A stretch of 64,000 nucleotides of DNA. Source: DATMER01 sp963741305. GTDB lineage: Bacteria; Acidobacteriota; Thermoanaerobaculia; Multivoradales; UBA5704. The notes under the pieces are model-generated. The model did not search any database. It saw only the letters and a program-made list of their open reading frames with translations, and was not told where the DNA came from. Within the stretch, counting starts at the first letter, position 1; every line of letters begins with the position of its first letter. The position numbers and the translations under genes are program-made. Positions 23,198 to 31,580 of this stretch are shown piece by piece. The stretch lies in assembly GCA_963741305.1 (NCBI GenBank), contig CAVUHL010000003.1:6138001-6202000 (forward strand), read 5' to 3'.

Positions 23198-25293
23198 GAA
23201 TCCCCCACCCGGATCCGCGCATCCACCGCCAGGGCGGAGGACCGGTCCGGTCCGGCCAGGAAGGGGTTGACGTCCACCTCCCGGATGCGCGGATGGCGTT
23301 GAGCGAGCTGCGCAAGGCGCAGCAGGATCTCGCAGAGGAGGTCCAAGTCGGCACCGGCCTCCCCCCTCACTCCTTCCAAGAGCCGGAAGCCGCGGATGCC
23401 CCGCACCATGTCCAGGGCGTCGGTCCTGCCCAGGGGGAGCACTCCGAAGCGGACGTCCTGGAAGACTTCCACGTACTTTCCCCCCAGGCCGAACATGAGC
23501 AGCGGGCCGAAGCGGGGATCGGTGGTGATGCCGAAGATCACCTCGTGCCCGCCCTTTGCCATCTCTTGGAGGAGCCAGCCCTCGATGCGATGGCCGGCAC
23601 CCGTCACTGACTCGGTCGTCTTCCGGATCGCTTCGGTCAGGGCGTGGTCGTCCCGCAGATCCACCTGCACCGCTCCTACGTCGCTCTTGTGGATCAGGTC
23701 GGGCGCTACCGCCTTGAGCACGACCGGGTAGCCGATCTCCCGCGCCGCTGCCAGTGCTTCTTCGGCGGTCGAGACCTGCCGCCAGCGGGCCAGGGGGATG
23801 CCGTAGAGGTCGAGCACCCGGAAGGCGTCCCCCGGGTCGAGGTAGCCCTCGGCAGTGCGGTCGAGGATGGCCGCGACTTCGGAGTCATCCGTGTCGAACT
23901 CGGGCGCGCTCTCTTCGGCGGGCCGGCGCACCCAGGCGCCGTAGCTGGAGAGGAGGCGGAGGACCCTCGCCGCCGGCTCCGGGAACCGGTAGACGGGCGG
24001 CAGGTCGCGGATGTGCTTGACCGCCTCGTAGAACTCGTCCGTGGCCATCATCACGGCCAGCACCGGCTTGGAGCGCGTCCGCGCCACCTCGCCCACGGCT
24101 TCCAGGATGTCGGTGGGGCTCGACAGCACCGGGGTCACATTGATCACCATGGCCATGTCCACCCCGGGATCATCCAGGACCGCGGCCAGGGTGCGGGAAT
24201 AGGAGTCCGGGTTGGCCGAGGCGATCATGTCCACCGGGTTGTTGACGCTCGCCTCGGCCGGCAGGAACGAGCGCAGGCCCTGCTTTGTGGCCTCGGAGAG
24301 CTCCGCCATACGCAGGCCCTGGTTGATGCAGGCGTCAGTCGCCATGATGGCTGGGCCGCCCGCGTTGGTGACGATCCCCACCCGGTTGCCTTCGGGCAGC
24401 GGGCAGCGCACCAGCGCCCGGCAGACGTCGAACAGCTCTTCGATCGTGTTGGCCCGGAGCACGCCGCATTGATCCAGGAGGGCGGAGACGGTGACGTCCG
24501 TTCCCGCCATGGCTCCGGTGTGACTGGAGGCAGCCCGCGCCCCCTCGGCCGTGCGCCCGGATTTGACCACAAGGATCGGCTTCTTACGCGTCACCCGCTT
24601 GGCGATTTCGGTGAAGCGCCGCGGATTGCCGAAGGACTCCAGGTACATGCAGATGACGCGGGTCTCCGGGTCGTCCTCCCAGTGCTCCAGGAGGTCGTTG
24701 CCCGAAACGTCTGCCTTGTTGCCCATGGAGACGAACTGGGTGAGCCCGATGCCGAGATCCTGGGCGACGTTCAGGATCGCCACCCCGAGGGCGCCCGACT
24801 GGCTGACGAAGCCGATGGCTCCGGGCTGCGCCGGGGTCGGCGCGAAGGTGGCGTCCAGGCGTATTTCGGGGGCGGTGTTGATGACCCCCATGCAGTTGGG
24901 GCCGATCATGCGGACGCCCGCGGCGCGCACCATCTCGCGCAGCTTGCGCTCCCGCTCGGCCCCCTCTTCGCCGATCTCCGAGAAGCCGGCGGTGATGACG
25001 ATCAAGCCCTTGACTCCCTTGGCCAGGCACTCTTCCACCACTCCGAGCACCTTCTGCCGGGGGACGAGGATGACAGCGAGGTCGACCGGGTCGGGGATGG
25101 CCGCGACGTTGGGGTAGCACTTCAACGAGTGGATCGCCCGGGCCTCAAGGTTGACCGGGAAGATGGCGCCGTTGAACTCGTTGCCGACCAGGTTGTGCAG
25201 CAGGCTGAAGCCCAGAGACTCCCGGCGGCGGGACGCGCCCACCACGGCAATGGAGGTCGGGGAGAAGATCGGGTCGAGCGGTCTATGTTTCAT
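23194..25293 (-). CDS. ADP-forming acyl/acetate-CoA ligase (fused alpha and beta parts)
   Basis: 699 residues, the full fused form. The N-terminal CoA-binding domain (SIAVVGASRRRESLGFSLLHNLV) is followed by the succinyl-CoA-synthetase-like domain with the phosphohistidine region ARAASSHTGAMAG. The C-terminal half is an ATP-grasp domain (YPVVLKAVAPDLIHKSDVGAVQVDL). It interconverts acyl-CoA and acid with ADP/ATP, conserving energy from acyl-CoA oxidation. Start 25293 begins the conserved domain; the ribosome binding site is weak. It is monocistronic and divergent from the PIN toxin gene. Confidence 0.9.
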   Translation of the reverse strand: MKHRPLDPIFSPTSIAVVGASRRRESLGFSLLHNLVGNEFNGAIFPVNLEARAIHSLKCYPNVAAIPDPVDLAVILVPRQKVLGVVEECLAKGVKGLIVITAGFSEIGEEGAERERKLREMVRAAGVRMIGPNCMGVINTAPEIRLDATFAPTPAQPGAIGFVSQSGALGVAILNVAQDLGIGLTQFVSMGNKADVSGNDLLEHWEDDPETRVICMYLESFGNPRRFTEIAKRVTRKKPILVVKSGRTAEGARAASSHTGAMAGTDVTVSALLDQCGVLRANTIEELFDVCRALVRCPLPEGNRVGIVTNAGGPAIMATDACINQGLRMAELSEATKQGLRSFLPAEASVNNPVDMIASANPDSYSRTLAAVLDDPGVDMAMVINVTPVLSSPTDILEAVGEVARTRSKPVLAVMMATDEFYEAVKHIRDLPPVYRFPEPAARVLRLLSSYGAWVRRPAEESAPEFDTDDSEVAAILDRTAEGYLDPGDAFRVLDLYGIPLARWRQVSTAEEALAAAREIGYPVVLKAVAPDLIHKSDVGAVQVDLRDDHALTEAIRKTTESVTGAGHRIEGWLLQEMAKGGHEVIFGITTDPRFGPLLMFGLGGKYVEVFQDVRFGVLPLGRTDALDMVRGIRGFRLLEGVRGEAGADLDLLCEILLRLAQLAQRHPRIREVDVNPFLAGPDRSSALAVDARIRVGDS

Positions 25294-25322
25294 ATAGGGG
25301 TTCCGTGGGATATCGTGAAGGC

Positions 25323-25802
25323 ATGTCGAGAGCCCAGGTCTATGTCGAGACGACGATTCCGAGCTTCTACCACACGACCCGTTCCGGAGCAGAAGCTTTG
25401 GCTCGCCGCGCCTGGACTCAGCGCTGGTGGGCGGGGGCGCGCGAGCGCTACACGCTGGTGACAAGTGAAGCGGTCCTCCTCGAGCTGCGGAATGGAGAGT
25501 ACCCGAGTCGAGAGTCCGCCCTTGAGCTTGCCCAAGACCTTCCGTTGCTCGAGATCACCCCGGCTGTGGCGGAAATTGTCGAAGCCTACGTTCAGCACCG
25601 GCTCATGCCCGCCGATCCCTCTTTCGATGCCCTTCACCTGGCTATGGCCTCTTATCACAGGTGTGAGTTCCTGGTAACATGGAACTGTCAGCATTTGGCG
25701 AATGCCAACAAGTACGGACACATTCGCCGAGTCAATGGTCTGCTTGGTCTGTATGTGCCGGTGCTGGCGACTCCTTTAGAATTACTGGGCGAGAAACCAT
25801 GA
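25323..25802 (+). CDS. PIN-domain toxin (VapC-like)
   Basis: 159 residues. PIN features: VYVETTIPSFY at the N-terminus (acidic residue in strand 1), SEAVLLELRNGEYP in the middle, and PSFDALHLAMASYHRCEFLVTWNCQHLAN near the end, supplying the later acidic residues. It would be an RNA endonuclease. It overlaps the following small gene by 4 bases (ATGA), the usual toxin/antitoxin coupling but in toxin-first order. Confidence 0.82.
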   Translation: MSRAQVYVETTIPSFYHTTRSGAEALARRAWTQRWWAGARERYTLVTSEAVLLELRNGEYPSRESALELAQDLPLLEITPAVAEIVEAYVQHRLMPADPSFDALHLAMASYHRCEFLVTWNCQHLANANKYGHIRRVNGLLGLYVPVLATPLELLGEKP

Positions 25803-25975
25803 GCCAGGAACTTGAAACATCAGTCGACCAGGGTGAAGAGGAAATTGCCGCCATTCGGGAGGTACGTCACCGGCTTTCCGAACAGTTCGGGCACGATCCT
25901 TATCGCTTGGTCGCTCACCTGATCGAGCTGCAGAAAGAGCATCCGGAAAAGCTGATACCCGCACCCCCTCAGTAG
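25799..25975 (+). CDS. Small partner (putative antitoxin) of the PIN toxin
   Basis: 58 residues, highly charged and helical: EEEIAAIREVRHRLSEQFGHDPYRLVAHLIELQKEHP. No DNA-binding fold is evident. Its coupling to the PIN gene and small acidic nature make it the likely antitoxin. Confidence 0.65.
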   Translation: MSQELETSVDQGEEEIAAIREVRHRLSEQFGHDPYRLVAHLIELQKEHPEKLIPAPPQ

Positions 25976-25992
25976 CTGAACCAAAGCCAACA

Positions 25993-26886
25993 TCAGGTCG
26001 GAGGGATCTCCGGCAGTATCGGCGATAAGACCAGGAGCGGTTCCGGCGCGATCCGGACGGTGAAGGGGAGCCGCTCTTCGCAGACGTCGCCATCGATCTG
26101 GGCCACGGCCCCCACCGGGGACCGCAGCTCGACTTCTTGCACGTGGCGGACCGTCACATCGCTCCGGCGCAGGTGGACGCCGCGCAGCAGGTCGAGGGCG
26201 AAGCCGAGGGTCTCGCGGCGTCCGTGCCCGTGGAACAGCACCAGGTCGAGCTTCCCATCGTGAGGGCGCGCGCCCGGGGCGAGGGCGTAGGCGCCCCCAT
26301 AGTAAGGAATGTTCGAGACGGCCACGAAGGAGGCTTCCAGGGGAGCTCCGTCCGCGATCACCTCAAAGCGGTGATACGGGTAGCGCCACCACTCCTGAAG
26401 CCCCTGCCAGAGATAGGCGGCCTTGCCGATCCGCCACTTGAGCCGGGTGTCGAGCCCGGCCATCACGCTGGCATCGAGCCCGGCGGACACCATCATCAGG
26501 AACGGCATCTCGCCGATCAGCCCCACGTCGAGCTTCTGCGCCTCCAGCCGTCCAGCCAGCCGGGCGGCGGCCAGCGGGTCGCGGGGCAGGCCGAGGGACA
26601 TGGAGAGGACGTTGACCGTGCCTCCTGGCACGATGCCCAGGGCCGTCTCCGTCCCGAGGAGGCCGGCTGCCACCTCGCGCACCGTGCCATCCCCTCCGAA
26701 GGCGAAGACCACTTCCATCTTGGCTGCCCTGCCGCGGGCGAGCCGGGTGGCATCCCCGGGAGCCTGGGTGGGGACGGGCTCCACGTCGAACCCTCCTTCC
26801 CGCAGGGCGGACAGCACCGATTCGAGGATCTGCTCGTGGCGCTGGCGGCCCGCCGTCGGGTTGTAGATCAGGGCGGCGGGGCGCAC
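25993..26886 (-). CDS. YegS/BmrU-type diacylglycerol/lipid kinase
   Basis: 297 residues. It opens AALIYNPTAGRQR and has the nucleotide-binding FAFGGDGTVREVA (GGDGT motif) and GIVPGGTVNVL, the signature of the diacylglycerol kinase catalytic domain. The C-terminal beta domain follows. It phosphorylates a membrane lipid such as diacylglycerol. It lies 8 bases downstream of ruvB on the same strand, probably in one transcript. Confidence 0.9.
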   Translation of the reverse strand: MRPAALIYNPTAGRQRHEQILESVLSALREGGFDVEPVPTQAPGDATRLARGRAAKMEVVFAFGGDGTVREVAAGLLGTETALGIVPGGTVNVLSMSLGLPRDPLAAARLAGRLEAQKLDVGLIGEMPFLMMVSAGLDASVMAGLDTRLKWRIGKAAYLWQGLQEWWRYPYHRFEVIADGAPLEASFVAVSNIPYYGGAYALAPGARPHDGKLDLVLFHGHGRRETLGFALDLLRGVHLRRSDVTVRHVQEVELRSPVGAVAQIDGDVCEERLPFTVRIAPEPLLVLSPILPEIPPT

Positions 26887-26894
26887 GGATGGGT

Positions 26895-27917
26895 TCAGAA
26901 CAGGCTGCCGGTGGTGCCCGGGCGTGGCGGATAGCCGAGGTGCCGGTAGGCGCGATGGGTGGCGACGCGGCCGCGGGGGGTGCGCTGGAGGAAGCCTTCC
27001 TGGATCAGGAAGGGCTCGTAGAGGTCCTCGATCGTGCCCGTGTCTTCCCCGACGGCCGCGGCCAGCGCCTTGAGGCCGGCCGGTCCGCCGGCGTAGTGCT
27101 CGATCAGGGTGCCGAGGATCTTGCGGTCGAGGTCTTCGAAGCCGAACTCGTCCACTTCGAGGAGCGCGAGCGCCTTTTGCGCGATCCGCAGGTCGATCTT
27201 GCGGGCGCGCTCCACCTGGGCGAAGTCGCGCACCCGGCGGAGCAGGCGGTTCGCGACCCGCGGGGTCCCCCGGCTGCGGCGCGCGATCTCCGCCGCCCCC
27301 TCGGGATCGATCGGGATGGCCAACAACCGGGCCGACCGCTCCACGATCGTGGTCAGCTCCTCGGGCTTGTAGAAGTTGAGGCGGTGGACGATCCCGAAGC
27401 GGGCGCGCAGGGGGGCGGAAAGCAGGCCGGCGCGGGTGGTGGCGCCGACCAGGGTGAAGCGGGGGAGGTCGATCTTGACCGTGCGCGCCGCCGGGCCCTG
27501 CCCGATAACGAGGTCGAGCCGGAAGTCTTCCAGGGCCGGATAGAGGATCTCCTCGACCGTGGGGCCGAGGCGGTGGATCTCGTCGATGAACAGCACCTCG
27601 CCCGCCTCGAGGTTGGTGACGATGGCCGCGAGGTCGCCCGCCCGCTCCAGCACGGGGCCGGAGGTGATGCGCAGGGGCGCGCCCATCTCGTTGGCGATGA
27701 TGTGGGCGAGGGTGGTCTTGCCCAGGCCGGGAGGGCCGAAGAGGAGGACGTGGTCCAGGCTCTCCCGCCGCTCGCGCGCCGCGCGGATGAATACCTTCAG
27801 GTTGTCGAGGATCTGGCTCTGGCCGACGTACTCCTCCAGCCGCGAGGGCCGCAGCGAGGGCTCGACGCCCAGGTCCTCGGGGTCGGGAACGCCGGAGAGG
27901 ATCCGGTCTTCAGTCAT
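26895..27917 (-). CDS. ruvB: Holliday junction branch-migration helicase RuvB
   Basis: 340 residues with Walker A GPPGLGKTTLAH, Walker B FIDEIHRL, sensor region VGATTRAGLLSAPLRARFG and the C-terminal winged helix ending TPRGRVATHRAY. The hexameric motor drives branch migration with RuvA. ATG 27917 (TEDRIL...) is used; an in-frame ATG nine bases upstream is possible. It is separated from ruvA by an oppositely oriented secreted-protein gene. Confidence 0.97.
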   Translation of the reverse strand: MTEDRILSGVPDPEDLGVEPSLRPSRLEEYVGQSQILDNLKVFIRAARERRESLDHVLLFGPPGLGKTTLAHIIANEMGAPLRITSGPVLERAGDLAAIVTNLEAGEVLFIDEIHRLGPTVEEILYPALEDFRLDLVIGQGPAARTVKIDLPRFTLVGATTRAGLLSAPLRARFGIVHRLNFYKPEELTTIVERSARLLAIPIDPEGAAEIARRSRGTPRVANRLLRRVRDFAQVERARKIDLRIAQKALALLEVDEFGFEDLDRKILGTLIEHYAGGPAGLKALAAAVGEDTGTIEDLYEPFLIQEGFLQRTPRGRVATHRAYRHLGYPPRPGTTGSLF

Positions 27918-28001
27918 GGGAGCCATTGTAGCCTCCCGCCCCTCCGCTTGACCCGGGAGCCCAAAAAAGATAGCTTGATATCAATTAACGAGGTGACGAC
28001 C

Positions 28002-28835
28002 ATGGCGAGAGCCGCCGCTTTCTGGGGCGGGGTCCTGCTGCTTGGCTCGGCTGCGCTTGTGCAGGCGCAGACGTCCAATCAACAGAATCCGGTCCAAACG
28101 TTTGCCACACCGGGACCGCACCAGGTCACACTGACGACCTGCAACTGGGCTGGATGCAGCACGGTCACGAAGACGGTGAACGTGCTCAACCCAGTGCCTT
28201 CGATCGTGTCGGCGGCGGTCGGAGTGACCACGGCGGAGGTCGGCCAGCTCGTTTCGCTCTCCGGCAGCGGCAATGGCAAGCCGCCGCTCACCTACACCTG
28301 GCGGCTGCTCCAGGGGTTGACGCTGGTGCGGCAGGTCTCCGGCGCGCTTGGATGGCTGGACACGGCAGGGCTGGCGCCCGGGGCGTACACGGTGGTGTTG
28401 CGGATCTCCAACGGCTCGGGGCAGGTCGATTCGTTGCCCTCGGTGCTGGTCCTTCTCCCGCCGGCAGCGACGGATTTCTACACGGTTACCCCTTGCCGGT
28501 TCCTCGACACCCGCATCGGGGCGCCGCTCCAGTCCGGGGTAACCCGGGTGGTGAGCCTGGACGGCGCCTGCGACATCCCGGCCAATGCCCGGGCCTTGGC
28601 GGTGAACATCACTGCGATCATCGGCTCGGGTCCTGGCGGCATGGTGCTCTTCCCGGGCAACTATCCGATCCCGGGGACGAGCACGATCAACTTCGTGACC
28701 GGCGGGACCCGGGCGAACAACGCCATCATGCCTCTCTCGGCGGACGGAACGGGGAAGCTGGCCATTCTGGCGACGATACAGGGTAACGGGGTCGTGCACG
28801 CCACGATCGATGTGGTCGGGTATTTCGCGCCTTAA
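28002..28835 (+). CDS. Secreted protein: PKD/Ig-like region plus PCRFLDTR...DVVGYF domain
   Basis: 277 residues. Signal peptide (AAAFWGGVLLLGSAALVQAQ), then a PKD/Ig-like region (residues ~60-155; GQLVSLSGSGNGKPPLTYTWRL). The C-terminal ~115 residues start FYTVTPCRFLDTRIG and end VHATIDVVGYF, a beta-rich repeat domain common in secreted proteins of Acidobacteriota and related soil phyla, with no known activity. The RBS is AGGTG before the ATG at 28002. It lies antisense between ruvA and ruvB. Confidence 0.8.
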   Translation: MARAAAFWGGVLLLGSAALVQAQTSNQQNPVQTFATPGPHQVTLTTCNWAGCSTVTKTVNVLNPVPSIVSAAVGVTTAEVGQLVSLSGSGNGKPPLTYTWRLLQGLTLVRQVSGALGWLDTAGLAPGAYTVVLRISNGSGQVDSLPSVLVLLPPAATDFYTVTPCRFLDTRIGAPLQSGVTRVVSLDGACDIPANARALAVNITAIIGSGPGGMVLFPGNYPIPGTSTINFVTGGTRANNAIMPLSADGTGKLAILATIQGNGVVHATIDVVGYFAP

Positions 28836-28861
28836 GTTGATCCCATCCCCCCTCTCCCCGG

Positions 28862-28888
28862 CCCTCTCCCCCGTGCCGGGGGAGAGGG
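28862..28888. terminator. Strong 12-bp-stem hairpin between convergent genes
   Basis: CCCTCTCCCCCG and CGGGGGAGAGGG pair perfectly around a TGC loop. There is no long T-run on the plus side, but it lies between convergent ends (the secreted protein and ruvA). It may act as a bidirectional terminator and may derive from a repeated intergenic palindrome. Confidence 0.6.
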
Positions 28889-28895
28889 AGAAAAG

Positions 28896-29495
28896 CTATG
28901 CTCGGGAGAGCCGGTGAAGGCTGGCGCGCAGCAGATCGTGGAAAGCCGCGTCGGGTTTCTCGCGGTGGGCGTCGGCCACGGCGCGCTCGGCCTGGGCGGC
29001 CTTGTAGCCGAGGTTGACGAGGGCTGAGACCACGTCCTGGCCGGCCGGCGGTGTCGCCGACGTCCTCTCCGGAAGCTCGGCGGCGAGCTCGCGCATCTTG
29101 TCCTTGAGCTCCAGCACCATGCGCTCGGCGGTCTTCTTGCCGATCCCGGGGATCGTACCCAGCCGGCCGAGGTCCCCGTTGGCGATGGCGCCGAGCAGGT
29201 CGTCGGGCGCCATACCCGAGAGGATCACCCGCGCCAGCCGCGGCCCGATCCCACCCACCGCGATCAGCTTCTCGAACAGCGCCTTCTCACGCTCGGTCCA
29301 GAACCCGAAGAGCTCGATCGCGTCCTCGCGCACCTGGGTGTGGATGAACAGGGCGACCTTGCCGGCACCGCCCTGTTTTTCGATCTCGTACCAGGTGGAG
29401 AGGGGGACGTGGACCTCGTAGCCCACCCCCTGCACGTCGAGGAGCAGACGCTCGGGGGTGGCCTTGAGGAGGCTGCCTTGCAAATAGCCAATCAT
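28896..29495 (-). CDS. ruvA: Holliday junction DNA-binding protein RuvA
   Basis: 199 residues: the N-terminal OB fold MIGYLQGSLL...GVGYEVHVPL, the two helix-hairpin-helix motifs (IAVGGIGPRLARVILS; LGTIPGIGKKTAERMVLEL) and the C-terminal domain III (VSALVNLGYKAAQAERAV) that contacts RuvB. It lies 10 bases downstream of ppiD on the same strand. ruvC is not in the window. Confidence 0.97.
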   Translation of the reverse strand: MIGYLQGSLLKATPERLLLDVQGVGYEVHVPLSTWYEIEKQGGAGKVALFIHTQVREDAIELFGFWTEREKALFEKLIAVGGIGPRLARVILSGMAPDDLLGAIANGDLGRLGTIPGIGKKTAERMVLELKDKMRELAAELPERTSATPPAGQDVVSALVNLGYKAAQAERAVADAHREKPDAAFHDLLRASLHRLSRA

Positions 29496-29505
29496 CGGCC
29501 GATCA

Positions 29506-31479
29506 TCAGCCGGCCGGGTTCGCCGGCGGCTCGGTGATCCCGAACTCCTCCAGGACCGTCGGGTCGAAGCGCACCTCCAACTCGCGGCGGCGCTTCTCGA
29601 GCAGGGCGGCCTCCAGCGCGTTCAGCTTGGAGCTGCGGACCTGCTCGCGCGTCTGCTCGCGGGCGGCGGCAAACTGAATGGGGTCCCAGCTCTTGCGCTC
29701 CTTGACCTCGAAGAGCACGGCACCCTGGGCATCGTTCACAGGGCCGCCGAGCTGGCCTGGGCTGAGGGCCATGGCGGCCTTGGCGAGCTCGGGGCTCTGG
29801 CCGATGCCGGGGATCTGGCCCTGGAGGCCGAACTCGGCGCTCTCCTTGACCTCCAGGCCGAGGCCGGCGGCGATCTGGTCGAGGGTCGCGCCCGGCGTCT
29901 TGGCCTGGCGAAGCTGCTGCATTGCAAGGTCCTGCTGCTTCTTGCGGCCGACCGCGGCGCGCACCCGCGGCTCCACATCCTTGACCTCGGGCACGCGCGG
30001 CGCCTTGACGTCCTTCACATAGAGCACCGCCCAGCCGCGGGGGGTCTGGATCGCCTCGGACACGGCACCCTTCTGCAGGGTGAAGGCAGCCTCGTTGAAG
30101 GCCGGGGCGAAGCCGATCCCGTTCACCGGCTCCTGCTTGGAGAAGGGGCCGGTCTCGCCGAAGGAGATCCCCTCAGCCGCGTTGGCCAGGGGCTTGAGCG
30201 CGTCGACGTTCGCCGGCTTGTCGTCGGCCAGGCGCTGGGCGAGCTCCCGGGCCTTGGCCTCGGCCATCTCGGCAGTGCGGTCCGCGGACAGGCGCTGGGC
30301 GATCATCGGCCGGACCTGCTCGAACGGCTGGGTGCCGGCGGGCCGCTTTTCGAGGACCTGAATCAGGTGCCAGCCGAAATCGGTCTTGAGGGGGCCGACC
30401 AGCGTGTTGGGCTGGGCGCCGAAGGCGGCTTCCTCGAACGCAGGGATCATCTGGCCGCGGCCGAAGAAGCCGAGGTCGCCGCCGCTCGTCTTGGCGGCAG
30501 GCTCGTCGCTCAGCTCGCGGGCGAGGGCGGCGAAGTCCTCACCCTTGTCCAGGCGGGCGCGGGCGCCCTCCAGGACCTTCTGCGCGTCGGCGTCGGTCCG
30601 CCCCTCGGCCTTGACGAGGATGTGGCGGGCGTGGACCTGCTCCGGCTGCGTGTACTCCTCCTTGTGCTCCTGATAATAGGCGCGCTGCGCCGCCTCATCC
30701 GCCGGGGCCTTGGCGGCGAGGGCGGCGAGGGCGGCGAGCTGGGCCGGGTCGACCAGGAGGTAGCCGGCCTCGCGCTGCTCGGGCAGGCGGTACTCCTGGG
30801 CGTGCTTGGCGAAGTAGTCCTTGACCTCGGCGTCCGTGACCTGGACGTTCTGGGTGAAGCGGGCGCGCGGGAGCTGGATGTAGCGGATCCGGGCGCGCTC
30901 GACCTGCTCGCGGTAGGCCTCCTCGACCTCCTTGTCGGAGATGTAGAGGTTGGCCTTGAGGATGTCCATCAGCTTGCGGACCAGGAGCTCCTCGCGGAGG
31001 CTCTGCTCGAACATGGCCGGGCTGGCGTAGCCGAGGCGGTTGCGCACCAGCTCCTGGTAGCGCTCCTCGCCGACGAAGCGGCCCTGCTCGTCCTGGAAGG
31101 TCTGCTCCTGGAGGATGTTGTCGCGCAGCTCGTCGTCGGTGACCTCCAGCCCCATGCCGCGGGCCTCGGCGAGGAGGATCTCCTGGCTGACCGCCTGGTT
31201 GAGCGCCTGCATGGGCAGGCCCATCTGGCGGGCCATCTCGGGCGTCATGCGGTCGCCATAGATCTGGCCGTACAGGCCTTCGAGCTGGCGGTATTGACGT
31301 TCGAACTCGGTCAGCGTGACTTCGCCGTCGCCTACGTAGGCAGCGACCCGGGGCCCGCCGGGGCCCTGGTTGCCGATGCCGGTGCCGAAGTCGGCCCAGA
31401 CGAAGAAGATGAACACAAGCACCACGAAGACGAGGATCCACTTCAGGTGCTTGAGGTTGTCGCGGAACACTTTCAACAT
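29506..31479 (-). CDS. ppiD: Membrane-anchored peptidyl-prolyl isomerase (PpiD/SurA-like)
   Basis: 657 residues. One N-terminal membrane anchor (WILVFVVLVFIFFVWADF) is followed by a SurA_N/PpiD-type chaperone region (~45-230). A rotamase (parvulin) domain begins at ARHILVKAEG and includes GGDLGFFGRGQMIPAFEEAAF, then a second parvulin-like degenerate stretch. It helps outer-membrane and periplasmic proteins fold. GGAGC lies upstream of ATG 31479. It probably heads the ppiD-ruvA transcript. Confidence 0.9.
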   Translation of the reverse strand: MLKVFRDNLKHLKWILVFVVLVFIFFVWADFGTGIGNQGPGGPRVAAYVGDGEVTLTEFERQYRQLEGLYGQIYGDRMTPEMARQMGLPMQALNQAVSQEILLAEARGMGLEVTDDELRDNILQEQTFQDEQGRFVGEERYQELVRNRLGYASPAMFEQSLREELLVRKLMDILKANLYISDKEVEEAYREQVERARIRYIQLPRARFTQNVQVTDAEVKDYFAKHAQEYRLPEQREAGYLLVDPAQLAALAALAAKAPADEAAQRAYYQEHKEEYTQPEQVHARHILVKAEGRTDADAQKVLEGARARLDKGEDFAALARELSDEPAAKTSGGDLGFFGRGQMIPAFEEAAFGAQPNTLVGPLKTDFGWHLIQVLEKRPAGTQPFEQVRPMIAQRLSADRTAEMAEAKARELAQRLADDKPANVDALKPLANAAEGISFGETGPFSKQEPVNGIGFAPAFNEAAFTLQKGAVSEAIQTPRGWAVLYVKDVKAPRVPEVKDVEPRVRAAVGRKKQQDLAMQQLRQAKTPGATLDQIAAGLGLEVKESAEFGLQGQIPGIGQSPELAKAAMALSPGQLGGPVNDAQGAVLFEVKERKSWDPIQFAAAREQTREQVRSSKLNALEAALLEKRRRELEVRFDPTVLEEFGITEPPANPAG

Positions 31480-31580
31480 CGGAAAAGCTCCTTTCCCGGA
31501 GGACCGGGAAGTTTACCTGTCCTGCGGCGGCTCGGGCAAGCCTATGATATATTCGTCTTCCTACATGAGAGGTCGTTAGC

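Noticed and set aside
23644..25461. 605-residue plus-strand ORF opposite the acyl-CoA synthetase
   Set aside because: Antisense shadow; the minus-strand enzyme is complete from CoA-binding domain to ATP-grasp domain.
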